Below, piece by piece: positions 26,301-35,244 of a stretch of DNA of 64,000 nucleotides (the first letter of the stretch is position 1; each line of letters begins with the position of its first letter). The notes under the pieces are model-generated. The model was not told the origin of the DNA. It saw only the letters and a list, made by a program, of their open reading frames with translations, and did no database searches. Where the stretch lies: positions 62,001 through 126,000 of the forward strand of contig NZ_JADKZI010000002.1 of the NCBI RefSeq assembly GCF_017811815.1, given 5' to 3'. A program made the position numbers and the translations under genes. This DNA comes from Flavonifractor sp. AGMB03687 (GTDB taxonomy: Bacteria; Bacillota; Clostridia; Oscillospirales; Oscillospiraceae).

Positions 26301-26639
26301 ACCGCCATGGAGGACCCGGAGGAGGGCCCCATCCGCTTCTTGCCCGTCCGGGTGAACAAGAGCGGCCAGATCAGCGGTGACGCCCTGGTGTCCGCCGAGC
26401 GGCTGGGCAAGCTGTCCCGCCACACCGACCACATCCTGCGGGAGATCGGCCAGGAGCTGGCGGCGGGCAACATCAACGCTGACCCCTTCTGGCGGGGCCC
26501 GGAACAGAACGCCTGCCAGTGGTGTGACTACGCCGCCGCCTGCCACTTTGAGGAGGGCAGAGGGAGCGATAAAAAGCGGTGGCTGCCCACCGTCAAAGGC
26601 GAGGACTTCTGGGCGGCTGTGGAGCAGGAAAAAGACTAA
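23316..26639 (+). CDS. addB: ATP-dependent helicase/nuclease subunit B
   Basis: AddB, 1107 residues, forms the AddAB complex that resects double-strand ends to a Chi site and loads RecA. The N-terminal GRAGTGKT is the degenerate ATP-binding loop. The C-terminal nuclease domain has DYKTG (D908, K910) and the four iron-sulfur cysteines: C750 (KACHFSYF) and C1067, C1070, C1076 (ACQWCDYAAAC). ATG 23316 lies five bases after AAAGGAGGG; an in-frame start 57 bases earlier has no site. Usually addA follows directly; here a symporter gene is placed between them. Confidence 0.96.
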   Translation: MLKLLLGRAGTGKTYTMLTAMGQATRPQILIVPEQHSHDMERQLCAIGGNAVSLHAEVLSFTRLANRVFSTHGGLAAPTLDGGGRLLLLCTALKSVADQLKVYQRPSRKPAFLSSLLATVDELKSCCISPEQLWTAGSETGGGEGDKLTDLSLIYGAYEAMTAQRWADPRDKLTRLAQVLTETSWAAGKDFYVDAFTDFTPQERQVLSALLSKGASVTVALTCDKLEEDEGGTGIFSPARRTARQLLRLAKDRGVPAQVEVLTGDQTGRTAALAHLEGQLFAPRPVPLEEGGEEITLFTANTPYSEVEWAAAEILRLVREEGYRFRDIAVCARSLEGYGPTIETVFARYGVPVFLSRMSDILEKPILTLITAALDTVSGGYRYDDLFRCLKTGLTGLGQEDVDLLENYALTWSLEGSAWTGKKDWTNHPKGYGRKFTEEDTALLARLNLLRRQVTAPLEELRKQPDKTGKGQAMALYRFLETMGVPEQLARRTEELRQRDQAALAEEYAQLWEILCGGLEQCAQILGDTPMELEEFARLFSLVLSQYDVGAIPVSLDRVNAGEMPRLAHKGYRAVFLLGADDGAIPAVAPSPGLLSDDDRSLLASYGLEPAPRTGDKLYREMTIVYETCTLPREKFYVSWSAAGAEGEEHRPSFLVAKIKALLPHLRQVEEGGLDGTFRLAAPRPALELAGWFPQAAAALTALPEYAPLVERMTTAANRERGRLSRPAVDVLYGRRVPMSASRMDKYKACHFSYFMQYGLRAEPRRAAGFQAPEYGTFIHDVLEHVLKACKDRGGVKEVSAEELRTLTDQAVERYVTEELGGLEHENARFQYLFRRLRKSVYAVVENVAEELRSSQFQPISFELGFGSGKDLPPVELSVDGVTVSISGFVDRVDGWEHDGRLYLRIVDYKTGRKSFDLTDIWHGMGLQMLLYLFTLEREGKELYKQDVTGAGVLYLPARDAVVAGSRAMSDEARQKKVDAELRRRGVVLDDPAVLTAMEDPEEGPIRFLPVRVNKSGQISGDALVSAERLGKLSRHTDHILREIGQELAAGNINADPFWRGPEQNACQWCDYAAACHFEEGRGSDKKRWLPTVKGEDFWAAVEQEKD

Positions 26640-26714
26640 GCCCCCTTTAGGTATTTCCCAGGCAATTAGCAGTATCAATTTAATGAAAGAACAAAAGAAA
26701 GGAATTACAACCGC

Positions 26715-28154
26715 ATGGAGTTTTTTGGAAGCTTATTGAGCAACACCAGCAACTTCCTCTACACCTATATCCTCATTGCCCTGCTTATCTTCTCGGGGCT
26801 CTACTTCACCATCCGCACCAAGGGCGTTCAGTTCCGCCTGTTCCCGGAGGCCATCCGGGTACTGGGGGAAAAGAAGAAGGACGGCAAGGACATTTCCTCC
26901 TTCCAGGCCCTGATGATTTCCACCGCCTCCCGGGTGGGCACCGGCAACATCGCTGGTGTGGCCAACGCCATCATCGCTGCCACCCTCATCGGCGGCTACG
27001 GCGCGGTGTTCTGGATGTGGCTGCTGGCCCTCATCGGCGCCGCCTCTGCTTTTATTGAGAGCACCCTGGCCCAGTGTTACAAGGGGAAGCACGGGGAGAA
27101 CTGGGTGGGCGGCCCGGCCTACTATATCCAGAAGGCCTTGGGCAGCCGAACCTGGGGCGTGGTGTTCTCCGTGCTGCTCATTGCCTGCTTTGCCTATGGC
27201 TTCAACGCCCTGCAGGCCTATAATGCTGGTTCCGCCCTCCAGTACTACCTGCCTGACTACTCCACCAGCATCTGGCCCGCCGTGGTGGGCGCGGTGCTGG
27301 CCATCCTCACCGGCGTGTGCATTTTCGGCGGCGTGCGGCGCATCAGCGCCATCACCTCCGGCATCGTGCCTGTGATGGCTGCCATCTATATCGCCCTGGG
27401 TCTGTTCATCACCCTCAAGAACATTGGCCAGGTGCCCCACATGATCTCCCTCATTGTCTCCCAGGCCTTTGATCCCAAGGCCATGTTTGCCGGCATCGGC
27501 GCCTCCTGCATCATGCAGGGCATCAAGCGGGGCCTCTACTCCAACGAGGCAGGCATGGGCTCCGCCCCGAACGCGGCGGCTGCCGCCGACGTGTCCCATC
27601 CGGTGAAGCAGGGCCTGGTGCAGATGCTCTCCGTGTTCATTGACACCATCGTGATCTGTTCCACCACCGCCTTCATGCTGCTGCTGTCCGGCGTGCCTAT
27701 CGACGCCTACAGCGAGGGCATGAATTTCGTCCAGGCGGCGGTCCACGCCCAGGTGGGTCCCTTCGGCCCCATCTTCATCACTGTGTCCATCTTCCTCTTT
27801 GCCTTTAGCTCCCTGGTGGGCAACTACTACTACACCGAGTCCAACTTCCGGTTTATCCGGGATTCCAAGGTGGGGCTGCTGGTGTTCCGGCTGACCTGTG
27901 TGGCGGCCATCTTCATCGGTGCTCAGATGAGCTTCTCCATGGTGTGGGATCTGGCCGACGTGCTCATGGGCCTGATGGCTCTGGTGAACCTGGTGGCCAT
28001 CCTGCTGCTGGGCGGCAAGGCCCTGAAGGTGCTGAAGGACTATGTGGACCAGAAGAAGGCGGGCAAGAACCCGGTGTACCGCTATGAGGAAGTGGGCATC
28101 GGTGATCCCGAGATCTGGAACGAGGAGCACGCCCGCAAGTGGGAGCGGGAATGA
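26715..28154 (+). CDS. Alanine/glycine:cation symporter (AGCS family)
   Basis: Sodium-coupled amino-acid carrier of 479 residues with about ten or eleven membrane segments. AGCS family blocks are present: STASRVGTGNIAGVANAI, GGPAYYIQKALG and YSNEAGMGSAPNAAAAAD. The C-terminal tail (VGIGDPEIWNEEHARKWERE) is cytoplasmic and charged. ATG 26715 follows AAAGGAA. The gene lies in the 1.5-kb space between addB and addA with the same orientation and short gaps, so all three may share one transcript though they have no shared function. Confidence 0.94.
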   Translation: MEFFGSLLSNTSNFLYTYILIALLIFSGLYFTIRTKGVQFRLFPEAIRVLGEKKKDGKDISSFQALMISTASRVGTGNIAGVANAIIAATLIGGYGAVFWMWLLALIGAASAFIESTLAQCYKGKHGENWVGGPAYYIQKALGSRTWGVVFSVLLIACFAYGFNALQAYNAGSALQYYLPDYSTSIWPAVVGAVLAILTGVCIFGGVRRISAITSGIVPVMAAIYIALGLFITLKNIGQVPHMISLIVSQAFDPKAMFAGIGASCIMQGIKRGLYSNEAGMGSAPNAAAAADVSHPVKQGLVQMLSVFIDTIVICSTTAFMLLLSGVPIDAYSEGMNFVQAAVHAQVGPFGPIFITVSIFLFAFSSLVGNYYYTESNFRFIRDSKVGLLVFRLTCVAAIFIGAQMSFSMVWDLADVLMGLMALVNLVAILLLGGKALKVLKDYVDQKKAGKNPVYRYEEVGIGDPEIWNEEHARKWERE

Positions 28155-28185
28155 TCCAATAGGCTAAGCGAAAGGAGGAAACCAG

Positions 28186-31100
28186 ATGGCCTTTTCCCTG
28201 ATAGAAGAACAACAGGCGGCGGTAGATAACCGGGGCGGTGGCCTTCTGGTCTCCGCTGCGGCGGGCTCCGGCAAGACCCGGGTGCTGGTGGAGCGTCTGC
28301 TGGCCCGGGTGGAGGAGGGGGCCGACGTGGACCGCTTCCTGGTCATCACCTACACCAAGGCCGCCGCTGCCGAGCTGCGGGGCCGCATTGTGGAGGAGTT
28401 GTCCGACCGGCTGGCCCTGCGCCCCACCGACACCCACCTGCGCTGCCAGGCTACCTTGGTTTATAAGGCGGGCATCTCCACCGTCCACGCCTTCTGCGCC
28501 CAACTGCTGCGGGAGTGCGGCCATTTGCTGGACATCGACCCGGATTTCCGTCTATGCGACGAGGGGGAGGCGGGCATTCTCATGCTCCGCGCTCTCAACG
28601 ATGTGCTGGATGAGCGCTACGAGTCCATGGACCCGGAGGGGGACTTTGCCCAGCTGGTGGACACCATGTCCGCCGGGCGGGACGACCAGCGTCTGGTGCA
28701 GATCGTGCTGGACATCCGGGGACGGGTCCAGGCCCACCCCAACCCCGCCGCCTGGTTGGAGGAGCAGGAGCGTACCTTTGCCCTGGAGGGGGTGACCGAT
28801 CCGGTCCAGACCCCCTGGGGGGAGCTGCTGCTCTCCGCCGCCGCCGGGCAGGCGGCCTACTGGCGGCGGCGGATGGAGGAGGCCCGGGACCTGTGCGAGC
28901 GGGACGCCAACCTGCTGGCCAACTACGGGGACAGTGTGACCCAGACTGCCCAGGCCTTACAACAATTTGAGGTGGCAGCGGGCCGGGGCTGGGATGAGGC
29001 CCGGGACCTGCTGCCCATCCCATTCCCCACCGTGGGGCGGAAAAAGATGGTGGACGACCTTGCCGCCGTAGAGCGGGTGAAGGCCATCCGTACCGCCTGC
29101 AAAAAGCGGCTGGAGAAACTGGGGGACTGGTTTGCCGACAGCGGGGAGGATCTGCTGGCCGATCTGCGGACGGTGTACCCAGCCATGCGGGGGCTGTTCG
29201 CCCTGGTGAAGGATTTTGAAGCGGCCTATGCCGCCGAGAAGGCCCGGCGGGGATTATTGGACTTCTCCGACCTGGAGCACATGGCGGTAAAACTGCTGGT
29301 GGGTGAGGACGGTCAGCCCACCGAGCTGGCCCGCCAGTGGAGCGGGCGATATGACGAGATCATGGTGGACGAGTACCAGGACACCAACGAGGTACAGAAC
29401 GCCATTTTCTCCGCTCTGTCCAAAGATGGCACCAACCTCTTCATGGTGGGCGACGTGAAGCAGTCCATCTACCGCTTCCGTCTGGCCGACCCCACCATTT
29501 TCCTGAGCAAATACCGCACCTTCAAGCCCTATACCCAGGCTGGGGAGGGGGAGGAGCGGCGGGTCATCCTGTCCCGCAACTTCCGTTCCCGGCCCGAGGT
29601 GCTGGAGGGAAGCAACTACCTGTTCCGGGCCATCATGTCGGTGCCCTTCGGCGAGATGGAGTACTCCGATGATCAGGCCCTCTATCCCGGAGCCCCGTTC
29701 CAGCCAGACCCCGCCTATTGTGTGGAATTGGACGCCCTGGATGGGGACATCGACGGGGAAGAGGGGGCGGAGAAGGTGAGCCGGGACCTGTTGGAGGCCC
29801 GGTTTGCCGCCCGCCGCATCCGGGAACTGCTGGATGGTTCTTTCCCCGTCTCAGACGGGCAGGGCGGCACCCGCCCAGTGCGCCCCTCCGATATCGTGAT
29901 TTTGCTCCGCTCTCCCAATACGGTGCTCCGCCACTATGCCCGTGCCCTGGGTGAGCGGGATATTCTGTGGGAGGCCGAGGGAGGCGGGGACTTCTTCGGC
30001 TCCACCGAGATCTCAGTGGCCCTGTCCCTGCTCCAGATTGTGGACAATCCACGGCAGGACGTGGCCCTTATCTCGGTGCTGCGCTCCCCGGTGTATGGCT
30101 TCTCCGCCGACCGGCTGGCCCAGATCCGGGCGGCCAGTCCGGACGCTGACTTTTATGCCGCCCTGGCTGCCGACGACGGGGAGGACAGCAGGGCCTTCCT
30201 GGCTGAGCTGGACGACCTGCGGTTTGGGTCAGGGGATATGAGCAGCCACCAGCTGCTGTGGCACATTTACGACCGTACCAACCTGCTGGGCATCTTTGGC
30301 ACCATGGGGGAGGGAGAGACCCGGCAGGGCAACCTGCTGGCCCTGGCTGAGCTGGCCCGGCAGTTTGAGGGAGCGGGCCACAAGGGCCTGTTCCGCTTCC
30401 TCACCTACCTGACCCGTTTGCGGGAGAACGGGGCCAAGCTGGCTCCCCCCACGGCGGGCCGCACCGGCGGTGGGGTGCGCATCATGAGCATCCACAAGTC
30501 CAAGGGTTTGGAGTTCCCGGTGGTGCTGCTGTGCGGGCTGGCCCGCCGTCTCAACCGGGAGGACATGAGCCGCCCCATCCTCTTCCACCCAAAGCTGGGT
30601 GTGGGTCCCAAGGGCCTGGACGTGGACCGGGGCATCGAGTATCCAACCCTGGCCCGGATGGCGGTAGCCCGCCAGCTGGAGCGGGAGATGATGGCGGAGG
30701 AGCTGCGGCTGCTCTACGTGGCCATGACCCGCGCCAAGGAGAAACTGATTCTGTCGGTGGCCCTCACCGGCGGCGGAAAAGATTTGGAGAAGCTGGCGGG
30801 GGACAGCGGATATCCGGTGGATCCCCAGGTGCTGCTGGGCTGCCAGAGCGTGGGCCAGTGGGTGCTGCTGGCTGCTCTGTGCCGCCCCGACGGAGGTGCC
30901 CTTCGGCGGGCGGCCGGTCAGGAGGTGGCGGTGCCCACCGCTCCCTTTGGTCCCGAGTGGGATATTCGGTTTGTGGACGGGGCCCCTCTGGCCCAGACCC
31001 CGCCCCATCGCTGGATGGCTCCCGCCCAGGCAGCGGAGCAGGAGACAGAGGACGGGGAAGCCTTGGTCGACCTGCTGCGCTGGACCTATCCCCATCAGGA

Positions 31101-31752
31101 GGAGGTGGCCATCCCCTCCAAGCTCACCGCCACCCAGCTGAAGGGCAGAGCTTTGGACGAGGAGGCGGCGGAGGAAGCCCCACGGCCTGCCCGGCCCCTC
31201 AGCTTCGGCCGGCCCTGGTTTGCCGCCGAGGAGATGGGCCTCACCGCCGCCCAGCAGGGCACTGCCCTCCATCAGGTATTGCAGTATATCGACTTTGAAA
31301 AGGCCGAAACGGTGGAAGGGGTGCAGGCTGAAATTGACCGACTGGTGGAGGGGCAGTACATCACCCCCCAGCAGGGAGAGGCCGTGGACCCGGCCCCCGT
31401 TGCCGCCTTCTTCCAGTCGGATCTGGGGCAGGAGCTGCTCTCCTCCGTCTCCCTGCGGCGGGAGTTCAAGTTCTCCATTCTGGAGCCCGCCAGCCGCTAC
31501 TATCCCCAGGCCGGGGAGGGGGAGCAGGTGCTTTTCCAGGGCGTGGTGGACTGCTACTATGAGACCCTGGAGGGCATCACGGTGGTGGACTTTAAGACCG
31601 ACCGGGTGACCAAGCGCTCCGTGGCGGAGCGGGCGGAGCACTACCGCCCACAGCTGGAGGCCTACAGTCGGGCCCTGGAGGAGATCACCGGCAAAAAGGT
31701 GATCCGTCAGGTGCTGTGGTTCTTTGCGCTGAACCAGAGTGTGGATCTGTAG
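28186..31752 (+). CDS. addA: ATP-dependent helicase/nuclease subunit A
   Basis: AddA, 1188 residues, the motor and second nuclease of the AddAB recombination complex. Walker A is SAAAGSGKTR (K30). UvrD-like helicase motifs follow: ITYTKAAAAELRGRI, the Walker B VDEYQDTNEVQ, VGDVKQSIYRFR, and YVAMTRAKEKL. The C-terminal RecB-type nuclease has VVDFKTD (D1135, K1137) and YRPQLEAYSRAL. ATG 28186 follows AAAGGAGG. No frameshift was noted along 3.5 kb. It ends 28 bases before the rpmE promoter. Confidence 0.96.
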   Translation: MAFSLIEEQQAAVDNRGGGLLVSAAAGSGKTRVLVERLLARVEEGADVDRFLVITYTKAAAAELRGRIVEELSDRLALRPTDTHLRCQATLVYKAGISTVHAFCAQLLRECGHLLDIDPDFRLCDEGEAGILMLRALNDVLDERYESMDPEGDFAQLVDTMSAGRDDQRLVQIVLDIRGRVQAHPNPAAWLEEQERTFALEGVTDPVQTPWGELLLSAAAGQAAYWRRRMEEARDLCERDANLLANYGDSVTQTAQALQQFEVAAGRGWDEARDLLPIPFPTVGRKKMVDDLAAVERVKAIRTACKKRLEKLGDWFADSGEDLLADLRTVYPAMRGLFALVKDFEAAYAAEKARRGLLDFSDLEHMAVKLLVGEDGQPTELARQWSGRYDEIMVDEYQDTNEVQNAIFSALSKDGTNLFMVGDVKQSIYRFRLADPTIFLSKYRTFKPYTQAGEGEERRVILSRNFRSRPEVLEGSNYLFRAIMSVPFGEMEYSDDQALYPGAPFQPDPAYCVELDALDGDIDGEEGAEKVSRDLLEARFAARRIRELLDGSFPVSDGQGGTRPVRPSDIVILLRSPNTVLRHYARALGERDILWEAEGGGDFFGSTEISVALSLLQIVDNPRQDVALISVLRSPVYGFSADRLAQIRAASPDADFYAALAADDGEDSRAFLAELDDLRFGSGDMSSHQLLWHIYDRTNLLGIFGTMGEGETRQGNLLALAELARQFEGAGHKGLFRFLTYLTRLRENGAKLAPPTAGRTGGGVRIMSIHKSKGLEFPVVLLCGLARRLNREDMSRPILFHPKLGVGPKGLDVDRGIEYPTLARMAVARQLEREMMAEELRLLYVAMTRAKEKLILSVALTGGGKDLEKLAGDSGYPVDPQVLLGCQSVGQWVLLAALCRPDGGALRRAAGQEVAVPTAPFGPEWDIRFVDGAPLAQTPPHRWMAPAQAAEQETEDGEALVDLLRWTYPHQEEVAIPSKLTATQLKGRALDEEAAEEAPRPARPLSFGRPWFAAEEMGLTAAQQGTALHQVLQYIDFEKAETVEGVQAEIDRLVEGQYITPQQGEAVDPAPVAAFFQSDLGQELLSSVSLRREFKFSILEPASRYYPQAGEGEQVLFQGVVDCYYETLEGITVVDFKTDRVTKRSVAERAEHYRPQLEAYSRALEEITGKKVIRQVLWFFALNQSVDL

Positions 31753-31779
31753 CAATTTGAAAATTTCTGAAAAAAACTG

Positions 31780-31808
31780 TTGCAATCCACCAGCCTTTGT
31801 GCTACTAT
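31780..31808 (+). promoter_or_regulatory. Promoter of rpmE
   Basis: TTGCAA (31780-31785), 17 bp, TACTAT (31803-31808), about 65 bases before the L31 start. Confidence 0.7.
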
Positions 31809-31880
31809 ATTCTAGCGTTTATAAGGCGTGGAGGTTTGCTGCGCCGCTTCATCCGGAACGAGAAAGAGGTGAACACAACA

Positions 31881-32084
31881 ATGAAGGAAGGCATCCATCC
31901 TAACTACGAGCAGACCACCATCAAGTGTGCCTGCGGTAATGTGATCGAGACCGGCTCTACCAAGAAGGACATCCGCGTGGAAGTTTGCTCCAAGTGTCAC
32001 CCCTTCTTCACTGGTAAGCAGAAGATGGTGGATACTGGCGGACGTGTCAGCCGCTTCAACAAGAAGTTCGGCCTGGACAAGTAA
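31881..32084 (+). CDS. rpmE: 50S ribosomal protein L31
   Basis: Ribosomal protein L31 of 67 residues, zinc-binding (C+) type. The ligands are C16, C18, C36 and C39 (IKCACGN and VCSKCHPF), and the C-terminus [11 protein letters not shown] is typical. ATG 31881 follows AAAGAGGTG; the longer frame to 31797 contains no ribosome site and would lie upstream of the promoter. It has its own promoter and terminator, as usual in Firmicutes. The zinc form is normally made when zinc is sufficient. Confidence 0.96.
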   Translation: MKEGIHPNYEQTTIKCACGNVIETGSTKKDIRVEVCSKCHPFFTGKQKMVDTGGRVSRFNKKFGLDK

Positions 32085-32097
32085 GTTCGTATGTAAG

Positions 32098-32128
32098 GGC
32101 TCGTACCGGTTTCGGTACGAGCCTTTTT
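32098..32128 (+). terminator. Intrinsic terminator of rpmE
   Basis: GGCTCGTACCG, four-base loop, CGGTACGAGCC and five T, 14 bases after the L31 stop. Confidence 0.93.
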
Positions 32129-32200
32129 CATTTGTACAGCACCTTTCTTTTTTTCGGAAAGACACATATAATAGGTGAGAGACAACAGGAGGTGCACGCC

Positions 32201-32704
32201 ATGTTTGAAAAGATCGAGCCCAAGGCTCTGGACCAGAACGTCTTTTCCCTGATCGGCGATCAGTGGATGCTCATTACCGCCGGAACCAAGGAAGAATGCA
32301 ATACCATGACCGCCAGTTGGGGCGGCCTGGGCGTGCTGTGGGGTAAGCCGGTGGCCACCGTATACATCCGGCCCCAGCGGTACACCCTGGAATTTATGGA
32401 GCGGGAGGATACCTTCACCCTGTGCTTCTTTGGGGAAGCATACCGGAAGGCCCTGGCTCTGTGCGGCTCCAAGAGCGGCCGGGATGTGGATAAGGTGAAG
32501 GAGTGCGGCTTCACGGTTGCCACGGCGGAGGGGGCCCCCTACTTTGAGGAGGCCGACCTGGTGCTGGTGTGTAAAAAGGCCTACTGGCAGGACATGGACC
32601 CCACCCACTTCCTGGACGGGGAGATCGACGGCAAGTGGTACCCCGAGAAGGATTATCACCGCATCTTCATCGGTGAGATCCTGGAGGTTTTAAAGAAAGC
32701 ATAA
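32201..32704 (+). CDS. Flavin reductase-like FMN-binding protein
   Basis: Protein of 167 residues in the flavin reductase-like split-barrel fold. Features are NTMTASWGGLG (phosphate-binding start of the FMN site), VATVYIRPQRYT, and FTLCFFGEAYRKAL. It probably binds FMN and reduces flavin or a small substrate with NAD(P)H; related anaerobe proteins are annotated as flavoredoxin-type. ATG 32201 follows AGGAGG. A TATAAT at 32167-32172 lies ahead, though with only a weak -35. It is followed 34 bases later by hflX. Confidence 0.88.
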   Translation: MFEKIEPKALDQNVFSLIGDQWMLITAGTKEECNTMTASWGGLGVLWGKPVATVYIRPQRYTLEFMEREDTFTLCFFGEAYRKALALCGSKSGRDVDKVKECGFTVATAEGAPYFEEADLVLVCKKAYWQDMDPTHFLDGEIDGKWYPEKDYHRIFIGEILEVLKKA

Positions 32705-32738
32705 TATAGGGGCGCACCCTGCGCCCATCGGAGGACAC

Positions 32739-34031
32739 ATGACAGAAAACCAAGAGAAAAAAGCCATCAACCGGGCAGTACTGGTGGGCCTCAACGCCCA
32801 CTGCCTGTCCGAGGCGGAAAATGCCGACGACTCCTCCATGGAGGAGCTGGCCGACCTGCTGGAGACGGCGGGCGGCCAGTGCGTGGGCACTGTGTTTCAG
32901 AACAAGGACACCCCCGATCCCCGTACCTTCATTGGCGAGGGCAAGGTGGCGGAGGTGAAGGAGCTGGTGGATGCCATGGGGGCGGACATGGTCATCGTGG
33001 ACAACCCCCTGTCTCCCTCCCAGCAGCGCGCCCTGTCTGAGGATCTGAAGGTCCAGGTGCTGGACCGGGCGGCCCTTATTCTGGACATCTTCGCTCAGCG
33101 GGCCCGCACCAAGGAGGGCCGCCTCCAGGTGGAGCTGGCCCAGTATCAGTACCTGCTGCCCCGTCTGCTGGGTATGTGGACCCACCTGGAGCGGCAGGAG
33201 GGTGCCATCGGCACCCGCGGCCCCGGTGAGACCCAGCTGGAGACCGACCGGCGGCACATCCGCCGAAAGATCCAGAAGCTGCGGGAGGAGCTGGATCAGG
33301 TGCGCCGGGTGCGTGCCACCCAGCGTTCCCGCCGGGAGAAGAACGAGGTACCGGTGGTGGCCATCGTGGGCTACACCAACGCCGGTAAGTCCACCCTGCT
33401 CAACAAGCTGACCGGTGCGGACATTCCCGCCAACAACCGGCTCTTCGATACACTGGACACCACCACCCGTACCCTGGAGATCTCCGATACCTGCACAGTG
33501 CTCCTCAGCGATACGGTAGGCTTTATCCGCAAGCTGCCCCACCATCTGGTGGAGGCCTTCAAGGCCACCCTGGAGGAGCTTTCCTATGCCGACCTGCTGC
33601 TCCACGTCATCGATACCTCCAACCCGGAGTGGCGGGAGCAGGCCGAGGTAGTGGAGAAGCTGATCGTGGAGCTGGGGGCGGAGCAGACTCCCCGCATTGA
33701 CGTCTTCAATAAGATCGACCGCTGCCCCAGCGAGATTTTGCCCCACGGCGAGGACATTGTATCCATTTCCGCTAAGACCGGTCAGGGCCTGGACGAGCTG
33801 CTGGCTAAAATCGGCGACCGGCTGGATACCGGCGCCCACCGGGTGGTGCTCCACCTGCCCTACGACAAGGGCGGCGTTCTGGATCTGCTCCACCGGGAGG
33901 CCAAGGTGGAGCGGGTGGACTATGGCGAGACCATCGAGGTGGAAGCCGTGTGTACCCCCATCCAGCTGGGTCGGCTGAAGGACTATATCGTGTCCGGTTG
34001 GACGCCCCCCAAGGAATTTTGGGAGGATTGA
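32739..34031 (+). CDS. hflX: Ribosome-associated GTPase HflX
   Basis: HflX of 430 residues, which splits stalled 70S ribosomes under stress. The N-terminal HflX domain has DPRTFIGEGKVAEVKEL and VDNPLSPSQQRAL, then the coiled linker with TRGPGETQLETDRRHI. The G domain carries GYTNAGKST (G1), DTTTRTLE (switch), DTVGFIRKLP (G3), NKID (G4) and SAKTGQG (G5). A C-terminal extension of about 60 residues follows, as in the family. ATG 32739 is preceded by GGAGGA. It leads a run with the GNAT and YigZ genes, with short or overlapping joins. Confidence 0.96.
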   Translation: MTENQEKKAINRAVLVGLNAHCLSEAENADDSSMEELADLLETAGGQCVGTVFQNKDTPDPRTFIGEGKVAEVKELVDAMGADMVIVDNPLSPSQQRALSEDLKVQVLDRAALILDIFAQRARTKEGRLQVELAQYQYLLPRLLGMWTHLERQEGAIGTRGPGETQLETDRRHIRRKIQKLREELDQVRRVRATQRSRREKNEVPVVAIVGYTNAGKSTLLNKLTGADIPANNRLFDTLDTTTRTLEISDTCTVLLSDTVGFIRKLPHHLVEAFKATLEELSYADLLLHVIDTSNPEWREQAEVVEKLIVELGAEQTPRIDVFNKIDRCPSEILPHGEDIVSISAKTGQGLDELLAKIGDRLDTGAHRVVLHLPYDKGGVLDLLHREAKVERVDYGETIEVEAVCTPIQLGRLKDYIVSGWTPPKEFWED

Positions 34032-34044
34032 GGAGGGCAACACC

Positions 34045-34578
34045 ATGAAACCACTGGAGACCGAGCGCCTGCTGCTGCGTCCCTTTACCGAGGAGGACGC
34101 GGCCGGTTTGTATGCCTATGCCAGCCACCCGGAGGTGGGCCCCTGGGCGGGGTGGAAGCCCCACGCCGATGTGGAGGAGAGCCTGCGGGTGATCCGGGAG
34201 ATCTTTCAGCCCTCCGACACCCTGGCGGTGGTCCAGAAGTCCGACGGACGGCTCATCGGCTCCGCCGGATTTGTGGGCAAGCACCGCACCGAGCTGGGTA
34301 CCCCCAGCGAGGAGGTGGGCTACTCTCTGGCCAGGGACTGCTGGGGCCAGGGCCTGATCCCTGAGGCGGTGGAGGCCATTCTGCACCACGCCTTTCTGGA
34401 TCTGGGCTATGCCGCTATCTGGGCCGCCTACTACGACGGCAACCGCAAGTCCAAGCGGGTGATGCAGAAGTGCGGCATGACTTACCGCCTGTCCCGGGTG
34501 GAGCCGGTGGAGCAGCTGAATGAGACCCGGCTGGCCCACTATTTTGCCATCACCAGAAGGGAGTGGGAGGCCAGATGA
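34045..34578 (+). CDS. GNAT family N-acetyltransferase (RimJ/RimL type)
   Basis: Acetyl-CoA-dependent acetyltransferase of 177 residues. The start LETERLLLRPFTEEDA is the RimJ/RimL hallmark; the acetyl-CoA loop is in YSLARDCWGQGLIPEAV, and the C-terminal NRKSKRVMQKCGM is the usual conserved helix. It may acetylate a protein N-terminus or a small amine; substrate unknown. ATG 34045 follows GGAGG. It ends in TGA that overlaps the ATG of the YigZ gene. Confidence 0.9.
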   Translation: MKPLETERLLLRPFTEEDAAGLYAYASHPEVGPWAGWKPHADVEESLRVIREIFQPSDTLAVVQKSDGRLIGSAGFVGKHRTELGTPSEEVGYSLARDCWGQGLIPEAVEAILHHAFLDLGYAAIWAAYYDGNRKSKRVMQKCGMTYRLSRVEPVEQLNETRLAHYFAITRREWEAR

Positions 34579-35204
34579 CGGAATACTACATCCCCACCGC
34601 GCCCTCCGAGACGGAGTTTGTGGAGAAGCGCTCCCGGTTCATCGGCCATGTCTGGCCGGTGGAGAGCGAGGAGGAGGCCCGAGGTTACATCGAGGCCATG
34701 AAGAAGAAGTACTACGATGCCCGCCACAACTGCTGGTGCTACCGCATCAAGGAGGGCGGCGTGGAGCGGTACTCCGACGACGGAGAACCCCAGGGCACCG
34801 CCGGACAGCCCATGCTCAACGTGTTCCAGCGGGAGGAGGTCACCAACGTGTGCTGCGTGGTGACCCGCTACTTCGGCGGAGTGCTGCTGGGGGCTGGGGG
34901 TCTGGTGCGAGCCTATACCCAGAGCGCCAAGGACGCCCTGGACACCGCCGGGATCTCGGTGGTACGCCGGTGGGTGGAGACGGCCGTGACCTGCCCCTAC
35001 TCCTTCTTCGAGCGGGTGCGCCAGGAGGCGGAGGCCCAGGGAGGCGTGCTGGGGGAGAGCGAGTATGCCGCCGACGTCACTGTCCATGTGCTGCTGCCCG
35101 AGGAGAACACCGAGGCCTTCGCGGCCCGGCTCACCGAACTGACCGCCGGAGGTGTGGCTCCCGTCACTCTGGGAGAAGCGTTCCGGGCAGTGCCCATCAA
35201 GTAA
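34575..35204 (+). CDS. YigZ/IMPACT family protein
   Basis: Protein of 209 residues with the UPF0029 (IMPACT) N-terminal domain and a smaller C-terminal domain. The signature is clear: KRSRFIGHVWPV, ARHNCWCYRI, DDGEPQGTAGQPML and VVTRYFGGVLLGAGGLVRAY. The family is conserved but its reaction is not settled; homologues were linked to translation control and nucleic-acid binding. ATG 34575 overlaps the GNAT stop (ATGA). It is the last gene of the hflX unit and is closed by a bidirectional terminator. Confidence 0.93.
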   Translation: MTEYYIPTAPSETEFVEKRSRFIGHVWPVESEEEARGYIEAMKKKYYDARHNCWCYRIKEGGVERYSDDGEPQGTAGQPMLNVFQREEVTNVCCVVTRYFGGVLLGAGGLVRAYTQSAKDALDTAGISVVRRWVETAVTCPYSFFERVRQEAEAQGGVLGESEYAADVTVHVLLPEENTEAFAARLTELTAGGVAPVTLGEAFRAVPIK

Positions 35205-35211
35205 AAGCAAA

Positions 35212-35244
35212 AGCGTCCCCACGGCATTGCCGCGGGGACGCTTT
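35212..35244 (+). terminator. Bidirectional intrinsic terminator
   Basis: AAGCGTCCCC and GGGGACGCTT with a 13-base loop that itself can pair, flanked by A-rich and T-rich sequence. It serves yigZ and the convergent modC. Confidence 0.88.
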
